Positions 15,920-24,736 of a stretch of DNA of 56,850 nucleotides are shown here, one piece after another (within the stretch, counting starts at the first letter, position 1; each line of letters opens with the position of its first letter). Source of the DNA: Lachnospiraceae bacterium (GTDB taxonomy: Bacteria > Bacillota > Clostridia > Lachnospirales > Lachnospiraceae); the NCBI GenBank assembly GCA_014804245.1, contig JAAVAE010000018.1:64976-121825 (forward strand). The letters are read 5' to 3'. A program made the translations under genes and the position numbers. The notes beneath the pieces were generated by a model that did no database searches, had not been told where the DNA came from, and worked only from the letters and a program-made list of their open reading frames with translations.

Positions 15920-17119
15920 ATGACCATAACCTTCATATCCAACTACATCAACCACCACCAAATCCCCTTCTCCAACGCCTGTTATACCCTTCTGGGAGAA
16001 GGTTACCACTTTGTCCAGACCCAGCCTATGGAGCAGGAGCGTTTATCTATGGGCTGGAACACAGAAGGAGAGGGGCTCCCTTACGTGTGCCGCCTATACG
16101 AGGAAGAAGAGCAGGCTCTTCAACTGATCATGGAAAGTGATGTACTGCTGGCAGGGTGGAGTAATCGGGAAGACCTGGTTCAGAAGCGTCTGAACGCCGG
16201 CAAGCTGACCATACGGATCAGCGAGCGTCTATATAGGGAAGGACAGTGGAAAGCAATTTCGCCCAAAGGACTCGTGCATAAATTTAAAGAGCACACCAGA
16301 TATCGGAAAAGCCCGGCATATATTTTGTGTGCTGGCGCCTATGTGCCTTCCGATTTCCACATCATACATGCTTACCCGGAGAAAATGTTCAAGTGGGGAT
16401 ATTTCCCGGAAACCAGATCATACACGGAAGATGAGTATGAGCAGATGAAGCCGGAGGATGGAAAGATGGTGGATATCATCTGGGCGGGACGCTTTATACC
16501 GCTGAAACACCCGGAATATATGATCCGCCTTGCAAAGTCGCTGAAGACGAAGAAAGAGGGAAATGGGGAAGTGTGCATCCATATGGTGGGCGGCGGTGAG
16601 ATGGAGGAAGAATTGAAGGCGCTTGCCATGGAATACGGCGTGGAGGAAATGATTACTTTTTACGGATTCAGGACGCCGAATCAGGTGCGCAGCATCATGG
16701 AAAAAAGCCATATCCATGTTTTTACCAGCAATCATTTAGAAGGCTGGGGGGCAGTGGTAAACGAGGCGATGAACAGCGGATGCGCCGTGGTTGCCAATGT
16801 ACAGGCAGGGGCAGTACCTTATTTGATACAACACGGGAAAAATGGAATGGTCTACCCTGACGGCAGCTATGAAAAGATGGAGGAAGCAGTGTGCTATCTG
16901 CTGGAACATCCCGAAGAAAGAAGAAAGATGGGAAGGGAAGCTTACCGGACCATCACCTCTAAGTGGAATGCACAGCATGCGGCGAAGGAGCTGCTTCGTA
17001 TGATAGAAGGATTAAGAGAAGGCAAGATAGAACCGGCAAAGGAGGGCCCTTTAAGCCCGGCGCCGGTCATATCTCCGGGGAAAATGTACGACTGGATGAT
17101 GAAAGGAGAAGGAAGATAA
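15920..17119 (+). CDS. Family 4 (GT1-fold) glycosyltransferase
   Basis: A 399-residue GT-B enzyme. Visible are the nucleotide-binding turn IIWAGRFIPLKHPEYMI, HMVGGGEMEEELK, the E-rich active region SNHLEGWGAVVNEAMNSGCAVVA and GKNGMVYPDGS near the C-terminus. The first 27 codons share the C-rich composition of the previous gene's end; the rest is G-rich again. Its stop codon overlaps the next start (TAATG). It probably adds one sugar to the exopolysaccharide repeat unit; donor unknown. Confidence 0.87.
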   Translation: MTITFISNYINHHQIPFSNACYTLLGEGYHFVQTQPMEQERLSMGWNTEGEGLPYVCRLYEEEEQALQLIMESDVLLAGWSNREDLVQKRLNAGKLTIRISERLYREGQWKAISPKGLVHKFKEHTRYRKSPAYILCAGAYVPSDFHIIHAYPEKMFKWGYFPETRSYTEDEYEQMKPEDGKMVDIIWAGRFIPLKHPEYMIRLAKSLKTKKEGNGEVCIHMVGGGEMEEELKALAMEYGVEEMITFYGFRTPNQVRSIMEKSHIHVFTSNHLEGWGAVVNEAMNSGCAVVANVQAGAVPYLIQHGKNGMVYPDGSYEKMEEAVCYLLEHPEERRKMGREAYRTITSKWNAQHAAKELLRMIEGLREGKIEPAKEGPLSPAPVISPGKMYDWMMKGEGR

Positions 17120-18120
17120 TGGAACAGTCACAAAGACCTACGTTGATTAGTGTTATTGTACCGGTTTATAATACTTATGATTTACTTTCAAGGTGCGTGA
17201 ATTCTATACGCAGACAGACCTATCGGAATCTGGAGATTATATTGGTGGACGATGGCTCCACGGACAACAGCGGCGCTCTTGCAGAAAAGATGGCGATGGA
17301 GGATAAAAGAGTACGGGTCTTCCACAAGGAAAACGGAGGTTCTTCCTCTGCAAGAAATCTGGGAATAGAGAAAGCGCGGGGAGATTTTATCGGATTTGTG
17401 GACAGTGACGACTACATAGAGCCTGAAATGTATGAAAGACTTCTTGCGGTGGCGATAGAAGAAAACCTCCTTATGGTGCAGATATCCCGGGATGAGATTG
17501 ACGAGCAGGGGAACCGGATGCCTGACGTATGTGTTCCGCCCGAGCAGCCGGAACTTTGGGAATGCGAAAATTTCATGCGGGAACTTTTACTTCACAGGGG
17601 GGACAGTTCCTTTTGTACAAAGCTGCTTCATGCCTCCTTATTAAAAGAAGAGCGCTTCCCTGAGGGGGAGTTGAACGAGGATTTTTATCTTTTGGTCAGA
17701 CTTCTTCCTAAAATACCGGCGGTAGCAATTTTGCCGGAACAGGAATATCACGTTTTTTACAGATATGGCAGTAACACCAGGACCCGAAATCAAGATGAAT
17801 TCCCCCAGGTTTTTACAGATATTGTGAAAAATGCAGACAGGGTCTATGAAATCGTAGGCAGGGAATATCCGGCGCTTTTGCCGGAAGCAATGCGGTTTGG
17901 GTTGTTTCAGCGTTTAGATTATATGCTACATATTCCCATTTCGCTTATGAATAAGGAAAATGAATTTTACTGTCAGGTGAAGAATTACCTGAAAAAACAC
18001 AGAAAGGACGTTCTTCATTCTGAGTACCTTACCAGAAGAAACAAGGTGTATCTTCTGCTTCTTGGTACGGCACCCAGGTTTGTGCGGAGAGTCCATAAGA
18101 TTTTAAAAGGAAAAAATTGA
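17119..18120 (+). CDS. Family 2 glycosyltransferase
   Basis: A 333-residue GT-A enzyme with LISVIVPVYNTYDLL, VDDGSTDNSG, RNLGIEKARG and the metal-binding FVDSDDYIEP (about 91-100). It is the EpsJ/CpsJ-like type that extends lipid-linked saccharides. The ATG at 17119 overlaps the previous stop by one base and has AAAGGAGAAGGA upstream; an in-frame start at 16963 would run through the preceding gene and is not used. It is followed eight bases later by the GT-C gene. Confidence 0.9.
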   Translation: MEQSQRPTLISVIVPVYNTYDLLSRCVNSIRRQTYRNLEIILVDDGSTDNSGALAEKMAMEDKRVRVFHKENGGSSSARNLGIEKARGDFIGFVDSDDYIEPEMYERLLAVAIEENLLMVQISRDEIDEQGNRMPDVCVPPEQPELWECENFMRELLLHRGDSSFCTKLLHASLLKEERFPEGELNEDFYLLVRLLPKIPAVAILPEQEYHVFYRYGSNTRTRNQDEFPQVFTDIVKNADRVYEIVGREYPALLPEAMRFGLFQRLDYMLHIPISLMNKENEFYCQVKNYLKKHRKDVLHSEYLTRRNKVYLLLLGTAPRFVRRVHKILKGKN

Positions 18121-18128
18121 GGATAGGA

Positions 18129-19805
18129 ATGAAAAAGAAGATCAATTATAGCTTTATAGGAATCATGGCAGCTATGCTTTTGCTGCAGTTGCTTGTGCTT
18201 CTTTATTTCGGAAACAGAAAAGCGGGATTCCATGAAGATGAGATGTACACATATTATTCCAGTAACAAGACGGCGGGACTGTTCGTTAATGACAGGCAGT
18301 GGATGGAGCGGGATCAGCTTCGAAATGATTTTGTAGTGCTTCCGGGAGAAGGATTCCGTTATACTGTGGTAAAACAGATGCAGTCATGGGATGTACATCC
18401 GCCTCTTTATTACTATATTTTTCACACGGCATGTTCTCTGTTCCCCGGGGCTTTCAGCAAATGGCTGGGAATCGGGGTAAATATGATTGCCTATGTATTC
18501 TCTTATCTGTTGCTGGCTTATGCGGCATATACTGCGGCAACGCAGAAAGGCAAAAGCAGGGAGAAAAGCCAGAGCAGCGCAGCGAGGGACGCGGCAGACA
18601 CGGAGAGAGAAAAGAGAAGAGGAGAAGCGCTCTCGTTCCTCACCTGTCTTTCGTGGGGCTTTAGCAGCGTGGTTATTTCGGGCGTAATGTTCATCAGAAT
18701 GTACCAGTGGCTGACTTTGTTTATCCTTCTTTGTCTTATGTTGCACCTGCGTGCAGTGAAAACACAGGACTTTAGGATAAGAACTTTTCTTCTCCCGCTG
18801 GCGATTACTGTGTTTTTTGGATTTCTGACCCAATATTACTATATCATTTTCCATTTCTTCCTAGGGCTGGGATTCTGCCTGTTTCTCTTAAGAAGCAGGA
18901 AAATAAAGGAAATGTTTGCTTATGCAGCCGCCTGCGCAGCAGGACTTCTGGGCGCGGTCTGCTATTATCCTTCAAGTCTGTCCCATATATTCAGAGGCTA
19001 TCGAGGGACAGAGGCTGTCAGCGAATTTGGAGATGTGTCTAACACATGGGGAAGACTGCGCTTTTTTTACGGATTATTTGATGACTATGTGATGAACGGC
19101 ACCCTAAGCTGGTGGCTTCTTGCCATCTGTCTTTTGGCAGTGACGACGGGATATCTGCGGAAAAAAGGAAAAATCCAGATCGACTTTTGGAGTCCTTCCA
19201 TAGGGCTGATTCTTTTTGCATCCGTTGGATACTTTTTTACCATATCCAAAACCGCCCTTCTCTTGGGAGAAACCTCCAACCGATACCAACTCCCCATTTA
19301 CGGGCTTTTGCTGTTCCTTATTCTCTACAGCGCATGGACCCTTCTTTCAGAACTGACGGCGCCTGCCGTCCAAAGGATAGGACAGCAGAAAAGTTATTGG
19401 ATTATGACCGCAGCATTTGCCCTGCTGCTGGCACTGACGAATTTCTTATCCGTCAGAAATGATAAAGTTTTTTTCCTTTACGAAGAAGAAAAAGAAATCA
19501 TGGAATTTGTACAATCCCACAAAGACGGCACCGTAGTCGTACTGTACAATGAAGCTTCTCCAGACAACATCTGGCGCTTGTCCGACGAACTGATGCAGTA
19601 CGAAAAGACCTATCTGGCAAGCCAGGCAGACACCACCCAGGTCACCGACCAGACGATCACGACATCCCCAACCTTGCTCGTCTATGCTGCAGATCACGAA
19701 AACCAAGAGGAAGCCTTAGAGAACCTCCTAAAATCAAACCAAAACCTTAATTCCTATCGAACCATCGCCCAAAAGGGGTTATGGACGCTATACTTATTTG
19801 AATGA
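18129..19805 (+). CDS. GT-C membrane glycosyltransferase (family 39-like)
   Basis: A 558-residue protein with about ten membrane spans. The first external loop carries KAGFHEDEMYTYY, with the acidic pair expected of GT-C enzymes, and SWDVHPPLYYYIFH, the HPPLYY motif of polyprenyl-phosphate-sugar-dependent transferases. Residues about 150-170 form a charged loop (REKSQSSAARDAADT). A soluble tail follows near 455-558. Such enzymes move a sugar from a lipid phosphate donor onto a glycan outside the cell, so the GtrB-like gene at the start of the operon could make the donor. The start at 18129 has TGAGGAT six bases upstream. The end of the gene (from about 19260) is C-rich. Confidence 0.8.
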   Translation: MKKKINYSFIGIMAAMLLLQLLVLLYFGNRKAGFHEDEMYTYYSSNKTAGLFVNDRQWMERDQLRNDFVVLPGEGFRYTVVKQMQSWDVHPPLYYYIFHTACSLFPGAFSKWLGIGVNMIAYVFSYLLLAYAAYTAATQKGKSREKSQSSAARDAADTEREKRRGEALSFLTCLSWGFSSVVISGVMFIRMYQWLTLFILLCLMLHLRAVKTQDFRIRTFLLPLAITVFFGFLTQYYYIIFHFFLGLGFCLFLLRSRKIKEMFAYAAACAAGLLGAVCYYPSSLSHIFRGYRGTEAVSEFGDVSNTWGRLRFFYGLFDDYVMNGTLSWWLLAICLLAVTTGYLRKKGKIQIDFWSPSIGLILFASVGYFFTISKTALLLGETSNRYQLPIYGLLLFLILYSAWTLLSELTAPAVQRIGQQKSYWIMTAAFALLLALTNFLSVRNDKVFFLYEEEKEIMEFVQSHKDGTVVVLYNEASPDNIWRLSDELMQYEKTYLASQADTTQVTDQTITTSPTLLVYAADHENQEEALENLLKSNQNLNSYRTIAQKGLWTLYLFE

Positions 19806-19947
19806 ACATACTGGCAAGCCCTCATGCAACCCAAAATATACAAAGAAAAACCCAAACGCACCACAAACTTGATTGAGGTTGCTCTCGTGCAACTGTAAAC
19901 TAAAACCCATAAAACACAAAAACACAGTGAAACGAGGAGGAATCAAA
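19806..19947. other. Spacer after the polysaccharide operon
   Basis: A-rich and C-rich spacer with only a small GTTGC/GCAAC hairpin near 19880. No clear terminator with a T-tract was found, so read-through into the next gene is possible. Confidence 0.3.
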
Positions 19948-20865
19948 ATGAGTTTTTCAGAAAATTTACAGTATTTAAGGAAACAGAAAAATATTACTCA
20001 GGAACAGCTTGCGGAACAATTAGAGGTCTCCAGGCAATCGGTTTCTAAATGGGAGTCAGGACAAAGCTATCCTGAGATGGAAAAGCTGTTGCAGATATGC
20101 GGTATGTTCCAATGCAATCTGGATACAATGATGCAGGGAGATATCAGCAAAGAGTTTGCGGAGGATGTGCATGGCTATGATCAGTTCAAGAACCAGTTTT
20201 CCAGATGGATATCGGCAGGAGTAGGGCTGATTCTGTTTGGTATCAGCGCTATGTTGATACTGACCGGTATGGGAATCGATGAGGTGGTGAGCGAGGCAGT
20301 GTTCTTTGGCTTTATGATTATTGCAGTCTTGATTTTTATTGTTATGGGGATGCAGAATGAGAGATTTAGCAAAAAGCATTCTCAGATTGAAGATTTTTAT
20401 ACAGAAGATGAAAAAGAAAATGCCTACAGAAAGTTTACAGTAAGAATTGCGGTGGGTGTAGGAATGATTTTGATAGGGCTTCTTCTTATGATAGTCATGG
20501 ATGGCAGATTGGAAAATGTGCTGGAAAGTCATGGAATGGAAAGTGCGGCACAAGCGGAGGGATTGGTGTATGGCGTTTTTATGCTGATGGTCACAGCTGC
20601 AGTTACCATTCTTGTTTACGGAGGTATGCAGAAGAGCAAGTATGATATTGAACAGTATAATAAGGAAACAAATCCATCTCCTGAAAAGAGAAAGACAGAT
20701 GCACTGATTTCGAAAATATGCGGCTGTATTATGCTTCTTGCAACCATTGTCTTTTTGGTGTGGAGTTTCACTACAGCTGCCTGGAATATAACTTGGATTG
20801 TTTATGCAATAGCCGGTATCTTATGTGGTATTGTAAAGGTTGCACTTTCAAAGGACGAAAAGTGA
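19948..20865 (+). CDS. XRE-family regulator with C-terminal membrane domain
   Basis: A 305-residue protein. Residues about 1-65 are a helix-turn-helix (FSENLQYLRKQKNITQEQLAEQLEVSRQSVSKWESGQSYPEM). The rest contains five or six hydrophobic spans (about 90-110, 118-137, 172-190, 210-232, 262-282 and 287-303). Membrane-tethered XRE proteins of this layout are common in Firmicutes and probably sense a membrane signal, but no ligand is known. Start at 19948 has GAGGAGG seven bases upstream. It sits between the polysaccharide operon and pseB. Confidence 0.82.
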   Translation: MSFSENLQYLRKQKNITQEQLAEQLEVSRQSVSKWESGQSYPEMEKLLQICGMFQCNLDTMMQGDISKEFAEDVHGYDQFKNQFSRWISAGVGLILFGISAMLILTGMGIDEVVSEAVFFGFMIIAVLIFIVMGMQNERFSKKHSQIEDFYTEDEKENAYRKFTVRIAVGVGMILIGLLLMIVMDGRLENVLESHGMESAAQAEGLVYGVFMLMVTAAVTILVYGGMQKSKYDIEQYNKETNPSPEKRKTDALISKICGCIMLLATIVFLVWSFTTAAWNITWIVYAIAGILCGIVKVALSKDEK

Positions 20866-20877
20866 TTAATAAAAAAT

Positions 20878-20906
20878 TTGCTGTAATCTCTGATTTATGG
20901 TATGAT
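20878..20906 (+). promoter_or_regulatory. Probable pseB promoter
   Basis: TTGCTG (20878-20883), a 17-base spacer and TATGAT (20901-20906) precede pseB by about 90 bases, giving it a promoter separate from the upstream gene. Confidence 0.55.
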
Positions 20907-20992
20907 GTTCGGAAAGGGTGGAAACAGTGATATTTAGGGGATTCACACAGGACATTCACCCTGCAAATCACAAAATCAGTGGAGGAATTTTC

Positions 20993-21991
20993 ATGTTGTT
21001 GGATAATAAAACGATTCTTATAACCGGTGGAACTGGTTCTTTCGGCAAATGTTTTACAAAATATGTACTTACAAATTATGACCCGAAGAAGATCATTATC
21101 TATTCCAGAGACGAGTTCAAGCAGTTTATGATGGAGAACGAGTTTAAGGAATATAAGGACAAACTCAGATTTTTTATCGGTGATGTGAGAGATAAAGAAA
21201 GATTAAGAAGAGCTTTTGAAGGAGTAGATTATGTCATTCATGCAGCGGCATTGAAACAGGTGCCGGCGTGTGAGTACAATCCCAATGAGGCAATCAAGAC
21301 CAATATTCACGGCGCTCAGAACGTGATTGACGCAGCGCTGGATACGGGTGTGAAGAAGGTGGTGGCGCTTTCCACGGATAAGGCGGTAAATCCGGTCAAT
21401 CTTTATGGCGGAACAAAACTGGTATCGGATAAATTGTTCATTGCAGCCAATGCATATGCGGGTGCCAAAGACATCAATTTTTCCATTGTCCGTTACGGTA
21501 ATGTGGCAGGGAGCCGGGGCTCTATTATTCCCGTGTTCCAGAATATCATCAAAAATGGCGGGACAGAACTTCCGATTACAGATTACCGTATGACCCGTTT
21601 CTGGATCAGCCTGACCCAGGGTGTGGAACTGGTTATCAAGGCGTTAGAAGAGGCAACCGGGGGAGAGACCTTTATCAGTAAGATTCCTTCTTTTAAGGTG
21701 ACGGATCTGGCGCAGGCGATGCTGCCCGGATGCAAGATGCCGGAAATCGGCATCCGTCCCGGTGAAAAGCTGCATGAAATCATGGTGACAGTGGAAGACT
21801 CCGCGACTACCTACGAATATGACAAGCATTTTATCGTATATCCGCAGGTGGTATGGAATGAGAAGCAAAAGATCAACTTAAGCGGCAGCAAGGTTGAAGA
21901 CGGATTTTCTTACAGCTCCGGCAACAACAAAGAATGGCTCAGCGTGGAGGACATTAGGGAGCTGCTTAAGAATGTGGAACTTGAGAAATAA
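20993..21991 (+). CDS. pseB: UDP-N-acetylglucosamine 4,6-dehydratase (inverting)
   Basis: A 332-residue short-chain dehydrogenase matching PseB/FlaA1 in length and motifs: DNKTILITGGTGSFGKCF at the N-terminus (dinucleotide-binding GGTGSFG), STDKAVNPVNLYGGTK, RYGNVAGSRGS, PITDYRMTRFWI, IRPGEKLHE and a C-terminal GFSYSSGNNKEWL. The enzyme converts UDP-GlcNAc to a 4-keto-6-deoxy-L-sugar by dehydration and C5 inversion, the first step to pseudaminic acid or L-6-deoxyaminosugars. The start at 20993 has GGAGGA eight bases upstream. No pseC, pseH or pseI partner is in the window, so the product probably feeds the nearby surface glycan through genes elsewhere. Confidence 0.9.
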   Translation: MLLDNKTILITGGTGSFGKCFTKYVLTNYDPKKIIIYSRDEFKQFMMENEFKEYKDKLRFFIGDVRDKERLRRAFEGVDYVIHAAALKQVPACEYNPNEAIKTNIHGAQNVIDAALDTGVKKVVALSTDKAVNPVNLYGGTKLVSDKLFIAANAYAGAKDINFSIVRYGNVAGSRGSIIPVFQNIIKNGGTELPITDYRMTRFWISLTQGVELVIKALEEATGGETFISKIPSFKVTDLAQAMLPGCKMPEIGIRPGEKLHEIMVTVEDSATTYEYDKHFIVYPQVVWNEKQKINLSGSKVEDGFSYSSGNNKEWLSVEDIRELLKNVELEK

Positions 21992-22065
21992 AAAGCCGTG
22001 CTTCGGTGAGGCTTGATAGTAACGAAATGACAGGTTACTGTATATAGTGTAGTAAAGAGAAAATA

Positions 22066-22095
22066 AGGTGTGCCGGGACTCCCGGTGCACCTTTT
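22066..22095 (+). terminator. Terminator after pseB
   Basis: A 12-bp stem (22066-22077 with 22081-22092, two wobble pairs) with a 3-base loop, followed by TTT. A second perfect hairpin ATGCTGTCC/GGACAGCAT follows at about 22099-22124, in the leader of the next gene. Confidence 0.75.
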
Positions 22096-22151
22096 CTGAA
22101 TGCTGTCCTTAAAGGGACAGCATGTAACAGAGCGTATCTTTAGGAGGCAGC

Positions 22152-23201
22152 ATGGATATCAGAATATCAGAACAGTACATAAGGGAGGCAATGGAACTGC
22201 ACAAGGAAAATCCTGCGGTAGATGCACATTTGGATCTGGCAGGTGAAATTCTTTTAAGGAATCAGGCAGGGGAAAGAGATATTGTAAAGCGTTATTATTT
22301 GCACCGCTTTCAAACGGCGGGGATAAGGCTCGTGGTTTCTTCTGTTTATGTGGAAAACGGAAATCTTGAACGGGGATGGGAAAATGCGCTTCGGCAGATT
22401 GAGGCGTTAACGGAGGATGTAAAGGAATTAAAGGAAGTCCTGCTGGTTAGGAGCGGAGAGGACATAGCAAGGATGCTGGAGGAAAAGAAGATTGGCATAC
22501 TGCTTTACATGGAAGGACTGGATTGTATAGGCGAGGAAATTGAAAAAATAGATGAATTGTATCGTCTAGGTGTGAGAGGGGCATCTCTTACATGGAGCAG
22601 ACCAAATGCACTGGCAGTGGGATGCTGCAAGGCATTGGAACACAGACAAATACCTGGAGGATTGACGAGGGCAGGAAAGGAAGCAGTGAGGAAACTGGAG
22701 GAATTGTCTATGTTCCTTGACGTGAGTCATTTGAATGATGAGGGATTTAAGGATGTGTGCCGGACGGCGCGCAGAAGTTTTATTGCAACCCACTCCGGCA
22801 GCCGGCATGTTTATGACAGTTTTCGTAATCTGACCGATGAGCAGATGGACGCCCTTGCACGGCAGGGAGGAATCATGGGCATGAACGGATGCAAGTATAT
22901 TGCAGGTTCCCTTGACGGCAATCATCTGGAAATGCTCTGCCGGCACATAGAGTATGAAGTAGAAAGAGTAGGAGCAGAGCATGTGGGATATGGATTTGAT
23001 CTGTGCGATTCCTACGACCAGGCAAGAGCTGCGCTGAAAGGCGAATGCTATACGGACAGGGATGACTGCCTTCTGCATCATGGGCAGGTACCGCTGGTAA
23101 ATGCTGCCCTGCTTCAGAGGGGGATGGACATTGAGGATGTTAAGCGCATTATGGGAGGAAACTTTATCCGATATTTTATTAATATTCTGACAAAAGGATG
23201 A
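22152..23201 (+). CDS. Membrane dipeptidase (peptidase family M19)
   Basis: A 349-residue metal-dependent dipeptidase. The binuclear zinc site can be followed: VDAHLDLAG near residue 25 (H-x-D), the bridging Glu in LLYMEGLD (about 123), DVSHLND (about 196), ATHSGSR (about 216) and the C-terminal GYGFDLCDSYD, in place of the usual DFDG. The last position is altered, so substrate range may differ. Family members cleave dipeptides, often with D-residues; many in gut Firmicutes are cytoplasmic. AGGAGG lies six bases before the ATG. The stop codon is inside the following hairpin. Confidence 0.85.
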   Translation: MDIRISEQYIREAMELHKENPAVDAHLDLAGEILLRNQAGERDIVKRYYLHRFQTAGIRLVVSSVYVENGNLERGWENALRQIEALTEDVKELKEVLLVRSGEDIARMLEEKKIGILLYMEGLDCIGEEIEKIDELYRLGVRGASLTWSRPNALAVGCCKALEHRQIPGGLTRAGKEAVRKLEELSMFLDVSHLNDEGFKDVCRTARRSFIATHSGSRHVYDSFRNLTDEQMDALARQGGIMGMNGCKYIAGSLDGNHLEMLCRHIEYEVERVGAEHVGYGFDLCDSYDQARAALKGECYTDRDDCLLHHGQVPLVNAALLQRGMDIEDVKRIMGGNFIRYFINILTKG

Positions 23202-23235
23202 AAGAAGGGAAGAAATTTTCTCCCTTCTTTCATCC
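23196..23235. terminator. Bidirectional terminator between dipeptidase and AraC-type genes
   Basis: Perfect 15-bp arms (23196-23210 and 23221-23235) with a 10-base loop lie between convergent genes. On the minus strand the hairpin is followed by a short T run (TTTTG), so it can end the AraC-type transcript; it may also stop the dipeptidase transcript. Confidence 0.7.
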
Positions 23236-23251
23236 ATAGGAATTTCTCTTT

Positions 23252-24145
23252 TTATTTCTTGTTTACGGGAATCCATACTTCGCTCTGATAATCAGCATCT
23301 GTCATGTTTCCTGAATTAGAGTACCATTCAATATTATATTTGCCTGCCAATTCATATTCTGCGTTTCCCGGAAGCCACTCTTTCCAAATCTGCGCATTAA
23401 CCGTCTGAATTGCGTCAGGTATTGCGCCCACACATTTAAATTTTGCCCATTCTGAATCAGGTAAATCATATATTTCCAGTCCGGGAGGAATCTCTCCTCC
23501 CATATACCTTCCGGCAATCATGTAGAGAAACTTTCCGTCTTTGCCGATATCATCAATGCATACACCAAATTCACCAATACGATTGTCATATACGGCTTGC
23601 TCAATTTCATTTGCGGGTGTATTTTCTGTGAAAAGACCCTGACTGTACTTTTCGTAAATTTCATCCCAGAACTTGGGAATTTCCTCTTGGGAGTTCTCAA
23701 AGGAAAACTCCTTTGAAAAACCAATAATTCTAAAACCTGCCATTTTCTCAACTGTAAAATCCATTTTTTCTCCTCCTTGAATTACAATACTTATTCTTAG
23801 TGGGTGAAAGGGTTTCATGAGGTGCCGGTTTTTACGAACCTCGGATGGGGTGGCGCCATGAAAACGAGTGAATGCTTTCGTAAAGCTTTCAGGAGTTTCA
23901 TATCCGTATTTATATGCGATATCGATGATTTTCTCTTTGCTCTCTGCAAGCTCTAGCGCCGAGTGATAGAGTCTTCGGTTTCTGATATATTCACTAATAG
24001 AATATCCGGTCATGATTTGAAATCCTCTTTGCAGATACATGGGGGAAATATGAACATAATCAGCGACTTCTTTCGGGTCTTGGATATCAAGCAGATGATT
24101 CTCTATGTAGTTTATCGCACTCTTAATGCAAATGATCCATTCCAT
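23252..24145 (-). CDS. AraC-family regulator with GyrI-like ligand-binding domain
   Basis: A 297-residue protein. Residues about 5-105 are an AraC/XylS double helix-turn-helix (NYIENHLLDIQDPKEVADYVHISPMYL, then IIDIAYKYGYETPESFTKAF, RFHGATPSEVRK). Residues about 125-297 are a GyrI/SOUL-type effector domain of the Rob/SbmC class (FTVEKMAGFRIIGFSKEF, then an acidic, aromatic-rich fold ending YQSEVWIPVNKK). Such fusions bind amphipathic or toxic small molecules and switch on efflux or detoxification genes. AAAGGA lies before the start on the minus strand. It is transcribed alone; its target genes are not evident here. Confidence 0.88.
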   Translation of the reverse strand: MEWIICIKSAINYIENHLLDIQDPKEVADYVHISPMYLQRGFQIMTGYSISEYIRNRRLYHSALELAESKEKIIDIAYKYGYETPESFTKAFTRFHGATPSEVRKNRHLMKPFHPLRISIVIQGGEKMDFTVEKMAGFRIIGFSKEFSFENSQEEIPKFWDEIYEKYSQGLFTENTPANEIEQAVYDNRIGEFGVCIDDIGKDGKFLYMIAGRYMGGEIPPGLEIYDLPDSEWAKFKCVGAIPDAIQTVNAQIWKEWLPGNAEYELAGKYNIEWYSNSGNMTDADYQSEVWIPVNKK

Positions 24146-24388
24146 CGTGATTTTCCTTTCGCTTCATGTTACAGTGTAATTTTAGCAGGTGTATGGCATC
24201 TGTTCCTGACATTTTTGAGAACGATTTGTCCAATTTAGTAAGCTTATTCTTTCTGGACCGCTAAGTCGGCTTTGGATAAAATTATATCATGATGTTTGCC
24301 GCAATGGTAATGAATAAATATTCCACTTTCAAAACTGCGTATTTTATGGTATGGTTATGTACAAGTCCCAATTTTATGAGGTGAAAGT

Positions 24389-24672
24389 ATGGAACACATA
24401 GTAGAACTGGAGGGAATCGTCACAGGTTTCAATGTCACTGAGTATTGTATAGACTGTATATGTCGGAAGGATTTGCTTAAAATTGATAAATATTCCCACG
24501 ATATTATCTGTCAAAGAACAGTTTTTGAGAAAGAAGGATTGTCAAGAATGCGGATATGTTGGAGTGTATGGTAAAGTGTAATGTGTCAATTTTGACAGCA
24601 TCAGATGCTCACTCGCCACAAAATGTTGGCTTATATATTAAAGAGATGAACGATTTGATTCAATCTGTATAA
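24389..24672 (+). pseudogene. Composite remnant: truncated unknown ORF joined out of frame to a PHP-family C-terminus
   Basis: A frame with a good ribosome binding site (GAGGTGAAAG) runs from ATG 24389 for 61 codons and stops at 24574. Its end (GLSRMRICWSVW) looks artificial. In another frame, 24547-24672 encodes NADMLECMV, then SILTASDAHSPQNVGLYIKEM, which reads like the C-terminal end of a histidinol-phosphatase/PHP protein with its TASDAH motif. The two parts do not belong to one protein, so a deletion probably fused leftovers of two genes. I do not recognise the first part. Confidence 0.5.
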
Positions 24673-24736
24673 TTGAAAGTTACAAGTGAAATTATGGTGT
24701 GAGACTTTCAAATAACGTAAAGGAATGGTTATTAAT

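Noticed and set aside
18540-18640. Charged, repeat-like stretch in the GT-C gene considered as a frameshift
   Set aside because: The frame stays open with membrane helices on both sides, so it is read as a cytoplasmic loop.
22566-23276. Long minus-strand open frame (236 codons) opposite the dipeptidase gene
   Set aside because: It overlaps a well-supported M19 gene, has no recognisable domain or ribosome binding site, and its composition is that of an antisense shadow.
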